From Lachnospiraceae bacterium (GTDB taxonomy: Bacteria > Bacillota > Clostridia > Lachnospirales > Lachnospiraceae), in the NCBI GenBank assembly GCA_910574805.1, contig CAJTCV010000014.1, positions 62,001-126,000 of the forward strand: a stretch of DNA of 64,000 bases, in the 5' to 3' direction. This document shows positions 56,568 through 64,000 of this stretch, piece after piece; the first letter of the stretch is position 1, and every line of letters starts with the position of its first letter. The notes beneath the pieces are model-generated. The model made no database searches and had not been told where the DNA came from. It saw only the letters and a program-made list of their open reading frames with translations. The position numbers and the translations under genes were made by a program.

Positions 56568-58313
56568 ATGGAATTTTGGAAAAAACAGAAAAAGATATTG
56601 ACTGGTTTTGGACTTTTTCTTATATTTATGCTGTTCTGTACACTCATATCCCGGTCAGTCTATGCAGAAAAGCTTCCTCAGGTCACGGTGGAGATGCCCA
56701 GGCGGATGGCTCTGGATCATACGGTAAATGCAGACGGCATTGTTCATCAGGGCAGGGAGTATGCGGTGACGGCGTTGTCAGGGCTCAGGGTACGGACGGT
56801 CTATGCCCACACAGGGGACCGGGTGACGCCGGAGACGCTGCTGTTTGACCTGGATCTGGAGGATTTGAAGGAAAAGATAAAAGAGAAGGAGCTGGAGATC
56901 CGGAAGCTGCAGCTTCAGATCGCTGCCATGGAACAGAATCAAAGTCTGGATGACCAGAAGCAGCAGACGGAGCGTATGCGTGCCCAGGAGGATTACAGTC
57001 GGGAGGAAGACCGGGTAAATGAAGCTCTGGGACGGGCGAGAGAGGACCTGGAGGATGCGGAAGATGCATATGACGAACATAAGGACCATCCGGTACAGGT
57101 GACCCCGGAGGAAGACCGGAAGGCGCAGATGGCGGCGTATGAGGCGTGGGCGGAGACAGAGGCAGGGCTGAAGGCGGAGCTGGAAGCGGCACAGAAAGAG
57201 TATGAAGCGGCAGCGGAGAGAGTAAAGGAGCTGGAGGCGGCAGCAGGCGGCCAGGACGCTTCCGGACCGGAGGTGGGAACTGGAAGCAGTCCGGAAACAG
57301 GTGTGGACATCAGAGACGACTCCGAAACGGGAACAGATGCCGGCGGAAGCTCTGCGGATACACCGGAATCTCCGGAGCTGGTCAAAGCGCGGCAGCTGCT
57401 GGCAGAGGCAGAAGCGAGATGGAAAACAGCCGGCGACGCTTATGAGGCCCATGAAAAGGCTTCCGTTCCGAAGCCGGATTTCAGTGGGGAGGATGCGGCC
57501 AGATCTGCCTGGGAAGAGAAGAAGGACTCTCTGGAGGATGCGGTGGATGCCGCCGGCCGTGCCGTGGAGGACGCAGAACGCTCCCGTTCGGATGCGGTAC
57601 TGAATGCCGGCCGGAAAGTAGCAGATGCACAGATGGCTGCAGCTGCGGACAGCAGCCTTGCGGTCAGCAGGCTGGAACTGTCGATCCTTCAGACGGAACT
57701 TGACGCCTGCAGGCGGGTACAGGACGCATCCGGGCAGGTGTACCCGGATGCAGAGGGAATCGTCACCCGGATTCAGGTAAGCCCGGGGGAACGGGTGGGA
57801 GACGGAGCGGCGGTGGTGTATGCGGATCTGTCCAGTCCCATGCAGTTCCTGGTGTCTCTGACAAAGGAACAGAAAAAGTATGTAAATCAGGGAGATACGG
57901 TTCAGCTGAAACTGGGAGGTTCTCATCCAAAAGAGCTGGAAGTAGATTATATTGCAGAAAATGAGAGCAATCCGGAGCTTTATGACGCCCGCATCTTTCT
58001 TCCGGAGGGCATGGGCACCATAGGACAGAGCGGAAATTTCCAGGCGGAGGCACAGTCGGAGACCTTTTCCTGCTGCATTCCTCTGAACGCGCTTCATGAA
58101 GACAGCAGCAGGAGGAATTTTGTCTATGTGGTCGGTGAGCGCGCGGGTATCCTGGGTACAGAGCTGGTGGCGGAGATGGTCTATGTGAGAGTGCTGGACC
58201 AGAATGAGAAATATGCCGCCATTGAAGAGGGTGTGATCGATGGGGAGACAGAGCTGATTATAAACTCCACAGAGGAACTGGAGGATAAGACGGCAGTGAG
58301 ATATCAGGAATAA
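56568..58313 (+). CDS. Membrane fusion protein (HlyD/MacA-type periplasmic adaptor-like)
   Basis: 581 aa. One N-terminal membrane helix (residues about 12-32) leads to an adaptor fold. First lipoyl half is YAVTALSGLRVRTVYAHTGDRV. A very long, Ala/Glu-rich coiled-coil hairpin (about 95-385) is interrupted by an acidic Gly/Ser/Pro linker near 230-275. The second lipoyl half is DAEGIVTRIQVSPGERVGDG, followed by a beta-barrel region. AAAGGAGTG precedes ATG 56568, and the start is 6 bp after the permease stop. Such adaptors usually pair with an ABC export permease (MacB-like) plus ATPase, and none is here. A strong terminator follows, so this is the operon's last gene. Confidence 0.85.
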   Translation: MEFWKKQKKILTGFGLFLIFMLFCTLISRSVYAEKLPQVTVEMPRRMALDHTVNADGIVHQGREYAVTALSGLRVRTVYAHTGDRVTPETLLFDLDLEDLKEKIKEKELEIRKLQLQIAAMEQNQSLDDQKQQTERMRAQEDYSREEDRVNEALGRAREDLEDAEDAYDEHKDHPVQVTPEEDRKAQMAAYEAWAETEAGLKAELEAAQKEYEAAAERVKELEAAAGGQDASGPEVGTGSSPETGVDIRDDSETGTDAGGSSADTPESPELVKARQLLAEAEARWKTAGDAYEAHEKASVPKPDFSGEDAARSAWEEKKDSLEDAVDAAGRAVEDAERSRSDAVLNAGRKVADAQMAAAADSSLAVSRLELSILQTELDACRRVQDASGQVYPDAEGIVTRIQVSPGERVGDGAAVVYADLSSPMQFLVSLTKEQKKYVNQGDTVQLKLGGSHPKELEVDYIAENESNPELYDARIFLPEGMGTIGQSGNFQAEAQSETFSCCIPLNALHEDSSRRNFVYVVGERAGILGTELVAEMVYVRVLDQNEKYAAIEEGVIDGETELIINSTEELEDKTAVRYQE

Positions 58314-58358
58314 AAGCGGATTTATAAAAAAGAAAACAGCGTACAGCAGATAAAAATA

Positions 58359-58391
58359 CGGCAGAGAATGACGGATTCTCTGCCGATATTT
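58359..58391. terminator. Bidirectional terminator
   Basis: CGGCAGAGAA (58359-58368), 7-base loop, TTCTCTGCCG (58376-58385). T-rich on both sides, it ends the ABC operon and the convergent cyclophilin gene. Confidence 0.9.
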
Positions 58392-58409
58392 TGTATGGGA
58401 CGCTTCTGA

Positions 58410-59087
58410 TCAGTCGATCACACGGATGGCAGTGATCTTTGGCTGGTCTTCGGGCGCTACAGTGCCGTTATCATCCTGTACAGCGGTATCCTTGCAGATC
58501 TCGTCCACGATCTCGATCCCCTCTGTCACATGTCCGAAGCCTGCATATTCGCCGTCCAGAAAGGTGCTGTCCTCATGGACGATGAAGAACTGGGAAGAGG
58601 CGCTGTCAGGATCCATGGCTCTTGCCATGGAGATCACGCCCCGCACATGGGAAATGTCATTTTCCACCTGATTGCTGGAGAATTCTCCTTTGATGGTATG
58701 TTCAGAACCGCCGGTTCCATTGCCTTCCGGGTCGCCGCCCTGGATCATAAAGCCGCTGATGATGCGGTGAAAGGTCAGTCCGTCGTAGAACCCGTTCTCT
58801 GCCAGATCGATAAAATTGGTGACGGAGATGGGAGCTGTATCCGCATCCAGTTCCAGGGAGATGGTGCCGTAATCCGCGATCTCGATCTCCACATGATGGA
58901 GTCCGGTCATGAGGCTGCTGTCGGCATCCTCCGCTTCTTCTGCGCCGGCGGTATCCTCTGCTGCGTCAGCAGGAGCTTCTGTGCCTGTATCCTCTGCCGC
59001 GGGCGTATCGCTTTCTCTGGATCCGCATCCGGCCGCACTCACTGCCAGGATGCCCATGCATAAAAAGAGTGCTGTTAATTTTTTCAT
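58410..59087 (-). CDS. Lipoprotein cyclophilin-type peptidyl-prolyl isomerase
   Basis: 225 aa from the ATG at 59087 (minus strand), which has TGGAGGTAAG upstream. Lipobox SAAGC predicts surface anchoring, then an acidic Ala/Glu-rich linker of about 40 residues, then a complete cyclophilin domain: FHRIISGFMIQGGDPEGNG, SMARAMDPDSASSQFFI and LDGEYAGFGHVTEG. Likely assists folding of secreted proteins. The product is distinct from the cytosolic cyclophilin at 11186-11707. Confidence 0.94.
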   Translation of the reverse strand: MKKLTALFLCMGILAVSAAGCGSRESDTPAAEDTGTEAPADAAEDTAGAEEAEDADSSLMTGLHHVEIEIADYGTISLELDADTAPISVTNFIDLAENGFYDGLTFHRIISGFMIQGGDPEGNGTGGSEHTIKGEFSSNQVENDISHVRGVISMARAMDPDSASSQFFIVHEDSTFLDGEYAGFGHVTEGIEIVDEICKDTAVQDDNGTVAPEDQPKITAIRVID

Positions 59088-59117
59088 AATCTTACCTCCA
59101 AAAATGATTCTGAGCAT

Positions 59118-59146
59118 ATTGTAGGAGTATCGGAGGGAAATGTCAA
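59118..59146 (-). promoter_or_regulatory. Promoter for the lipoprotein cyclophilin
   Basis: On the minus strand TTGACA (59146-59141), 17-bp spacer, TACAAT (59123-59118). Confidence 0.82.
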
Positions 59147-59275
59147 GCCGGAGTTCCGTTCAGAAGCGGCCGGAAGTGATGCAGGATCGGAGAACCGGCG
59201 GTGGTAAAACGGCGGAAAAGGTGGTAAAATAATCTCAGAAACCCAAAGTATATAAAGGAGAAGGAGGTAAAAAAT

Positions 59276-59629
59276 ATGGCAGTGTTATTTCTGGAATATC
59301 CCAAATGCACCACCTGCAAAAAAGCAAAGAAGTGGCTGGAGGAGCATAAGGTTGATTTTGAAGACCGGGATATCAGGGAGAAGAATCCAGCAGAGGAAGA
59401 GCTGAAGACCTGGTATGAGAAGAGCGGGCTGCCGCTGAAGCGGTTCTTTAACACCAGCGGACTTTTGTACAAGTCCATGAACCTGAAGGACCGGCTTCCC
59501 CACATGTCTGAGGAAGAGCAGCTGAAGCTTCTGGCCACGGACGGGATGCTGGTGAAGCGGCCGCTGCTCATCAGCGGGGACAGAGTGTGTGTGGGCTTTA
59601 AGGAAGTAGAATGGGAAGAACTGATATGA
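59276..59629 (+). CDS. Spx/ArsC-family (arsenate reductase-like) protein
   Basis: 117 aa, thioredoxin-like ArsC/Spx fold. Cys11 and Cys14 in CTTCK are the redox pair at the N terminus. FNTSGLLYKSMNLKDRL and a late KRPLLI with GFKEVEWE match the YffB/MgsR/Spx-like subfamily rather than true arsenate reductase, and no ars genes are nearby. GGAGGTAAAAA precedes ATG 59276. May be a redox-active regulator or a reductase of unknown substrate. Confidence 0.9.
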   Translation: MAVLFLEYPKCTTCKKAKKWLEEHKVDFEDRDIREKNPAEEELKTWYEKSGLPLKRFFNTSGLLYKSMNLKDRLPHMSEEEQLKLLATDGMLVKRPLLISGDRVCVGFKEVEWEELI

Positions 59630-59865
59630 CAGAATTTCCATATGCGTACAGTACGGGGAAGCTTTCTGTGGAAGTATGGCTCCAGTGCGCCTCGGATGTC
59701 TGGCTGGTGGACGAGCGGAATTTTCAGAGATTCCGTTCCGGACAGGAGTTCCGGTATCATGGAGGGCGCTGTACGTATACCCCGGTGCGGATCACGGTGC
59801 TGGGCTGTGGGAGGTGGTATCTGGTTGTAAGAGGGAACGGGAAGTATCAGTACCGGTTCTGCTGA
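59626..59865 (+). CDS. DUF1883-like small protein
   Basis: 79 aa from ATG 59626, which overlaps the preceding stop (ATGA), so translation is coupled. The pattern STGKLSVEVWLQ...DVWLVDERNFQRFRSGQ...YHGGRCTYTPVRITVLGCGRWYLVV matches the DUF1883 beta-rich fold, associated in other proteins with immunity-like modules, but here it stands alone. Function unknown. Confidence 0.7.
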   Translation: MTEFPYAYSTGKLSVEVWLQCASDVWLVDERNFQRFRSGQEFRYHGGRCTYTPVRITVLGCGRWYLVVRGNGKYQYRFC

Positions 59866-59896
59866 TGCCGGGGTATAAAAAGAAGGAACAAAGAAA

Positions 59897-59943
59897 GGAC
59901 AGGACCCGGGGAGCGGTGAAAGGATGCTCCTTAAGCCCTGTCC
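59897..59943. terminator. Terminator between convergent genes
   Basis: GGACAGG/CCTGTCC outer stem with an inner GGAGC/GCTCC stem. T-rich on the minus-strand side. Confidence 0.7.
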
Positions 59944-59955
59944 ATATTTGCTGCA

Positions 59956-60690
59956 TCACATGATCTTTCCGAGGAAATAGGCAACCTGCTTTTGCCACCA
60001 GTTCCAGTCGTGATTCACGTCAAAGCCCCAGTAATCCACGAACGCCGGAATCCCGCTGTCTTTCAGCACGCGGTCCAGCTTCCGTGTATCCGCCAGCAGT
60101 TCATCCTCCCATGCGCCCTGTCCCACACAGATAAATATGTGACTTCTGGCATAGAGCCCTCTGTAATAATGATCAGCAGGAAGATTTGGCAGGCAGTGAT
60201 ACGGGGAATTCAGGTATACCAGATCGTCTATGTATCCGCCCAGGATGTTCGCCGCATCATAGACGCCGCTCATGCAGATGGTGGCGTCAAAGCGGTCCGG
60301 AAAACGGAAGAAAATGTTTCCGGCATGAAAGGCGCCCATACTGCAGCCGATGGTCATGGAACGGATGCCGCCCCCGAACTGCTCCATCAGGGGATAGACT
60401 TCCTGGATCAGGTACTGGATCCACTGCTCGTGGAGTTCGATGCGTTCCCGGGGGCCCTTCCAGTCGCAGGACCAGGTCTCATCGTCGATGGTATCGACGC
60501 AGAAGAGACGGAGCTTTCCGGAATCAATCCACGGGGCGCAGGCGTTTACCATGCCGAATCCTTCAAAATCATTGTGTCTGCCGTTCTGGGAAGGGATGAC
60601 CAGGCAGGATTTCCCTGCATGGCCATAGATCTTCAGCGGCATCTGGCGGTGCAGCCGTTCGCTGTACCAGTTCAGTTCCTGTATCTGCAT
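59956..60690 (-). CDS. Alpha/beta-hydrolase fold esterase
   Basis: 244 aa. Nucleophile Ser117 in GCSMG, and a C-terminal FDVNHDW gives His227 as a catalytic candidate. The core (TIGCSMGAFHAGNIFFRFPDRFDATICMSGVYD) resembles the esterase-D/PHB-depolymerase-like group. No signal peptide. It is the last gene of a three-gene minus-strand operon with an ATP-grasp ligase and a PRPP-synthetase-like protein, which suggests release or editing of a ligated product, though this is inference. Confidence 0.82.
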   Translation of the reverse strand: MQIQELNWYSERLHRQMPLKIYGHAGKSCLVIPSQNGRHNDFEGFGMVNACAPWIDSGKLRLFCVDTIDDETWSCDWKGPRERIELHEQWIQYLIQEVYPLMEQFGGGIRSMTIGCSMGAFHAGNIFFRFPDRFDATICMSGVYDAANILGGYIDDLVYLNSPYHCLPNLPADHYYRGLYARSHIFICVGQGAWEDELLADTRKLDRVLKDSGIPAFVDYWGFDVNHDWNWWQKQVAYFLGKIM

Positions 60691-60711
60691 AATTTGGTCA
60701 GTCCTTTATCG

Positions 60712-61953
60712 TTATTCTTGTTCGCCGGCTTCCTCCGGCTCCGGCTTTTCTTCTTCCGGAGGCCGGACCTCCAGGGTATACCGGAAAAATTCCTCCATCT
60801 CTTCTCTGTGCTCCAGCTTGGCCAGATAGATATAATTTCCCATGCCGTGGGCCAGCACCTCCGGAAGCTCTTCAGCCGTCTTCAGCCGGTCTTTAAAGGT
60901 GCGGACGATATCCTCATGGGAATGGACATAGGGGACCTCCTTCCAGCGCCCTACGAAGGCACAGAAGCAGGGCGTGGCACGTCCCTTGTGCAGGAGGCGG
61001 TCATAGACCATCATATCTGCATAGTGCTGGTAGCAGTCCGTGCTGTGGGCAAAATTGATCATGTCCGGGGTGGGGCCTCCCGAGGGGCGCATGTTGACCT
61101 CCAGACCCACGATCTGCCCTTTTTTGCCCAGATGGGCGTGATCTTCAGTCAGACGGAAAAATTCCAGATGGACAAAGCGGCTGCGTACCCGAAAGGCTTT
61201 CAGACAGGCACGTCCGCACTGTTTCAGGTCTTCCGCCAGCTGATCCACAATATAAAAATGGATGGATTTATGCTCATTTACACAGTCCATGATGGAGATG
61301 GGAGAGATATTCCCGGTCTCGAACAGGACATTCCCTCTGCTGTTCACGATGGCGTCATAGGAACAGATCTCACCCGGGACAAATTCCTCCATGAGATAGG
61401 GCACCGGTGGCAGATTGCAGAAAAAGCTCTTGAGATCCTTTTCGTCGTTGATCTTCCAGGTATCCGATGCGCCCACGCCGGAATCCGGCTTGACGATGAC
61501 CGGATATCCCACCTGCCGGATAAATGCCCGGGCACCCTTCAGATCCTCCACCAGATGGCAGCGGGCGGCAGGAATGCCGGCTTTTTTGTAGCCTTCCTTC
61601 ATGAGCGACTTATATTTGAGAGGTCCCATGTCCTTTGGCTGCAGGCCGGTAGTGATATGAAAATCCTCCCGGAGTCTGGCGTCCTGCATGAGCCAGTATT
61701 CATTGTTGCTCTCCAGCCAGTCGATTTTGCCGTGGCGGAAGGACAGATATGCCACTGCGCGGAACATGGCGTCATAGTCCTCCATATTCTCCACCCGGTA
61801 ATATTCCGTCAGTGTGTATCTGAGTCTGGGGGAGAGAGAATCATAGGGGGCGTCTCCGATCCCCAGCACATTGACGCCGTCAGCCCGCAGCGCCATGCAG
61901 AAATTTTCATAGTTGTCCGGAAATCCGGGAGAAATAAAGATAAAATTTTTCAT
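60712..61953 (-). CDS. ATP-grasp domain ligase-like protein
   Basis: 413 aa from the ATG at 61953 (minus strand), with AAGGAC upstream. The frame extends to 62049 but only into the previous gene. The N-terminal Rossmann-like half starts FIFISPGFPDNYENF. The ATP-grasp half has YPVIVKPDSGVGASDTW (phosphate-binding Lys) and the metal/ATP residues in EVNMRPSGG. The acidic C terminus (EEEKPEPEEAGEQE) is unusual. Automatic labels call such proteins carbamoyl-phosphate-synthase-like, but the substrate is unknown. Spaced 13 bp from the PRPP-like gene and 21 bp from the esterase gene. Confidence 0.82.
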   Translation of the reverse strand: MKNFIFISPGFPDNYENFCMALRADGVNVLGIGDAPYDSLSPRLRYTLTEYYRVENMEDYDAMFRAVAYLSFRHGKIDWLESNNEYWLMQDARLREDFHITTGLQPKDMGPLKYKSLMKEGYKKAGIPAARCHLVEDLKGARAFIRQVGYPVIVKPDSGVGASDTWKINDEKDLKSFFCNLPPVPYLMEEFVPGEICSYDAIVNSRGNVLFETGNISPISIMDCVNEHKSIHFYIVDQLAEDLKQCGRACLKAFRVRSRFVHLEFFRLTEDHAHLGKKGQIVGLEVNMRPSGGPTPDMINFAHSTDCYQHYADMMVYDRLLHKGRATPCFCAFVGRWKEVPYVHSHEDIVRTFKDRLKTAEELPEVLAHGMGNYIYLAKLEHREEMEEFFRYTLEVRPPEEEKPEPEEAGEQE

Positions 61954-61966
61954 AAAATTGTCCTTT

Positions 61967-63151
61967 TTAAAGCTGTCCGCTTTTGTACCGTTCCAGCAGC
62001 CGGTTGATGCGTTCATAGGGATCCAGAAGATCGCTGATGGAGGCGTCATGGTTCAGAGTATCGATCAGAAGTGCAATGTATTTGCTCATCTCGCAGGAGA
62101 TGTAGTAGGGCCTCTGGAGAAGCTCCGGTGTCTGGTAGACCAGATTGGTGGTCAGCAGGCGGAAAATGATCCCTTCCTCATAGGCCCGGTCGAACTTCTC
62201 CATGCCGTTGGTAAAGAGGCCGAAGGTGGAATAGAGGAAGATCCTGCCCGCGTGCAGCTCCTTCAGTTTGCCGGCTACATCGATCATGCTTTCGCCGGAG
62301 GAGATCATGTCGTCAATGACGATGATGTCTTTTCCTTTCACATTGCTGCCGAGAAATTCGTGGGCCACGATGGGATTCCTGCCGTTTTCCACTCTTGTAT
62401 AATCCCGGCGCTTGTAGAACATGCCCATGTCGACGCCCAGAACGTTGGCAATATAGATGGCACGGCTCATACCGCCCTCGTCGGGGCTTACCACCATCAG
62501 ATGATCACTGTCCGCCTGAATGTCGGGCACATTGCCCAGAAGCGCTTTAATGAACTGATAGGAGGGCTGTACAGTCTCAAAACCATGGAGGGGGATGGCA
62601 TTCTGCACGCGCGGGTCGTGGGCATCAAAGGTGAGGATATTGTCCACACCCATGCGGACCAGTTCCTTCAGTGCCAGAGCACAGTCCAGGGATTCTCTGG
62701 TGGAACGCCTGTGCTGCCGGCTCTCATAGAGAAAAGGCATAATGACGGTGATCCGCCTTGCCTTGCCTGCACACGCGGCGATGATGCGCTTCAGGTCCTG
62801 GTAGTGGTCATCCGGGGACATGTGGTTCGTTTTTCCATAGAGGGGATAGGTCAGACTGTAATTGCATACATCTACCATGAGGTACAGGTCGCGTCCGCGG
62901 ACGGACTCCTGTACGATGCCTTTGGCTTCTCCGGAGCCAAAACGGGGGACTTTGGCGCTGATCAGATAGGAGTCTCTTTCATATCCCTGAAAAGCGATGG
63001 TATTCTTATGCTCGTTGGCGCTTTCCCGACGCCACTGGACCAGATAGTCGTTTACCTTCTGCCCCAGCTCCCGGCAGCTTGGCAGGGGGATGATCCCAAG
63101 AGATCCAACAGGGATGGTTTCCAGAACTCGTTCGCTGCGTTGAATGTTCAT
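61967..63151 (-). CDS. Ribose-phosphate pyrophosphokinase-like protein, divergent and extended
   Basis: 394 aa against about 315 for normal PRPP synthetases, the excess mainly N-terminal (residues 1-85) and C-terminal. The family motifs are present: FDAHDP (175-180), VSPDEGG (221-227) and the PRPP-binding IDDMISSGES (279-288, usually DDxxxTGxT). The flexible catalytic loop reads RQHRR (145-149) where class I enzymes have RQDRK, so the catalytic Lys is replaced by Arg. It may still make PRPP or may act on another sugar phosphate. First gene of the operon with the ATP-grasp and esterase genes. Confidence 0.82.
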   Translation of the reverse strand: MNIQRSERVLETIPVGSLGIIPLPSCRELGQKVNDYLVQWRRESANEHKNTIAFQGYERDSYLISAKVPRFGSGEAKGIVQESVRGRDLYLMVDVCNYSLTYPLYGKTNHMSPDDHYQDLKRIIAACAGKARRITVIMPFLYESRQHRRSTRESLDCALALKELVRMGVDNILTFDAHDPRVQNAIPLHGFETVQPSYQFIKALLGNVPDIQADSDHLMVVSPDEGGMSRAIYIANVLGVDMGMFYKRRDYTRVENGRNPIVAHEFLGSNVKGKDIIVIDDMISSGESMIDVAGKLKELHAGRIFLYSTFGLFTNGMEKFDRAYEEGIIFRLLTTNLVYQTPELLQRPYYISCEMSKYIALLIDTLNHDASISDLLDPYERINRLLERYKSGQL

Positions 63152-63207
63152 ATAATCGGTCCTCCAAGATATGTACAGTAAAATAATACAAAAAAGCTGC
63201 TAAGAAT

Positions 63208-63237
63208 TTTATAACATTTCCTTTGAGACATCGTCAA
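63208..63237 (-). promoter_or_regulatory. Promoter for the PRPP-like/ATP-grasp/esterase operon
   Basis: On the minus strand TTGACG (63237-63232), 18-bp spacer, TATAAA (63213-63208). Confidence 0.7.
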
Positions 63238-63243
63238 GGGATT

Positions 63244-64000
63244 TCAAAGGGAACGGGAAATTTTTTTGCGGATGCGGATATCGCTTCCGGCGAATTTCAC
63301 AAGGGTATAAGTGCTGGTGATACGGGAAAAGACCCGTTCACTGTAGATGTCCCGAAAGTCCCGTGGCGACAGATTGGTGGAGATAATGGTGGAGCGTCCC
63401 GCCAGGGCGCGCTCGTTGAGTACCTGGAACAGTTTTGATACCGTGAAGGTGTTGGCCAGCTCCGTGCCGATGTCGTCCAGGATCAGAAGGTCGCTCTGAA
63501 GAAGGACCTCATGGCGGGCCGGCTCCTGACTTCCAGGTCCGCTGTTCCCCGAGAAGGAAAACTGCTCAAAAAACTGAAAGGCAGTAAAATAAATGACGGA
63601 ATACCCCCGGTCCAGAAGCTCTTTGGCGATGCAGTTGGACAAAAAAGTTTTGCCTGTCCCGACAGGTCCGTAGAAAAGAAGACTCTTATGACCGTCTCCG
63701 AAGGTGTCCGCGAAATCGTGGCAGAGGTGGATCACGGAGAGCATGTGTGCTTTTTGTTCCTCGTCATAGACCTCGCAGGAAAGGGTGGAAAAGTTCTCTC
63801 TGGACAGAACCGATTCCAGACGGGAGGAGGAATACAGAAGCCGGATCTCTTCTTTATGGAAGCAGCGGCATTTCCTCCCTCCCACATAGCCGGTGTCCCT
63901 GCAGTCCGGACAGGTATAGTGCATGTCCAGATAATCGGCGGGATATCCTGATTCCAGAAGAAGGGCTTCCTTCTCCTGCCGCAGAGCATCAAGCCGCTCC
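63244..64000 (-). CDS. DnaC/IstB-like ATPase, 5' end outside window
   Basis: An AAA+ helicase-loader-like protein. The frame runs off the window edge: codons before the Met at 63924 (ERLDALRQEKEALLLESGYPADYLD) are in frame and belong to the family, so that Met is internal. A Cys motif (YTCPDCRDTGYVGGRKCRC) precedes the ATPase core, with Walker A GPVGTGKT and Walker B LLILDDIG. This Cys-rich arrangement matches chromosomal DnaC/DnaI-type proteins of Clostridia rather than IS21 IstB, but only the C-terminal 251 residues are seen. Confidence 0.85.
   Translation of the reverse strand, partial: ERLDALRQEKEALLLESGYPADYLDMHYTCPDCRDTGYVGGRKCRCFHKEEIRLLYSSSRLESVLSRENFSTLSCEVYDEEQKAHMLSVIHLCHDFADTFGDGHKSLLFYGPVGTGKTFLSNCIAKELLDRGYSVIYFTAFQFFEQFSFSGNSGPGSQEPARHEVLLQSDLLILDDIGTELANTFTVSKLFQVLNERALAGRSTIISTNLSPRDFRDIYSERVFSRITSTYTLVKFAGSDIRIRKKISRSL

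Noticed and set aside
59992-62007. A 671-codon plus-strand frame over the esterase and ATP-grasp genes
   Set aside because: The minus-strand genes carry intact catalytic motifs, starts and spacing. The plus-strand frame has none.

Overview
The window looks like chromosomal DNA from a Gram-positive anaerobe of the class Clostridia, most likely a gut Lachnospiraceae. The evidence is the ecfA1-ecfA2-ecfT-truA-rplM-rpsI gene order, the rpmG-secE-nusG-rplKAJL-rpoBC-rpsLG-fusA-tuf order, strong AGGAGG ribosome binding sites, sigma-A type promoters, ferredoxin-linked 2-oxoacid oxidation and the butyrate kinase/phosphotransbutyrylase pair. Both edges cut genes: an aminotransferase at the left and a DnaC-like ATPase at the right. 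I saw no tRNA, rRNA or CRISPR array.

1-9.9 kb is an amino-acid fermentation module. An aminotransferase with its own terminator is followed by a long same-strand run: a Leu/Val/Phe-dehydrogenase-like enzyme, an SLC6-type sodium symporter, butyrate kinase, phosphate butyryltransferase, an unassigned P-loop ATPase, and the four subunits of a 2-oxoacid:ferredoxin oxidoreductase. Read together they give uptake, deamination, oxidative decarboxylation to acyl-CoA, then acyl-phosphate and ATP, as in oxidative Stickland catabolism of branched-chain or other hydrophobic amino acids. Substrate assignment is inference.

10-26.5 kb is mostly ordinary core and housekeeping: a GntR regulator, a bacterial PH-domain protein, a cyclophilin, a GNAT, the ECF energizing module with truA, rplM-rpsI behind a candidate L13 leader, a multi-cluster iron-sulfur protein, YaaA, a SUV3-like helicase, ClpS-ClpA, a MATE exporter and two membrane/unknown proteins.

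26.5-43.5 kb is the transcription/translation superoperon. Noteworthy are two nearly identical structured leaders in front of rplK and rplA, an L10 leader with an attenuator, and a vanZ-family gene on the opposite strand between rpoC and rpsL.

43.5-47 kb is an accessory scar: a tyrosine integrase remnant with an in-frame stop, joined in frame to a broken BTAD regulator, then a degraded InlB-repeat surface protein, then a small secreted or membrane-anchored protein that resembles permuted papain-fold enzymes and has a G9 tract in its ribosome-binding region.

47-58.4 kb is, in my view, the most interesting system. A histidine kinase and OmpR-type regulator diverge from an operon of propeller/solute-binding fusion lipoproteins, two sugar-type permeases and a membrane fusion protein. 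Three promoters (the regulator, a decayed first lipoprotein copy, and the operon) share one architecture: two TTTAGAGA-like half-sites 11 bp apart, a 9-bp gap, then a -10 box. This predicts an autoregulated regulon. The first lipoprotein gene has decayed to a miniature in which the lipobox Cys is Trp.

58.4-64 kb holds a lipoprotein cyclophilin, a Spx/ArsC-like protein overlapping a DUF1883-like protein, and a minus-strand operon of a PRPP-synthetase-like protein, an ATP-grasp ligase and an esterase of unknown joint function, followed by the truncated DnaC-like gene.
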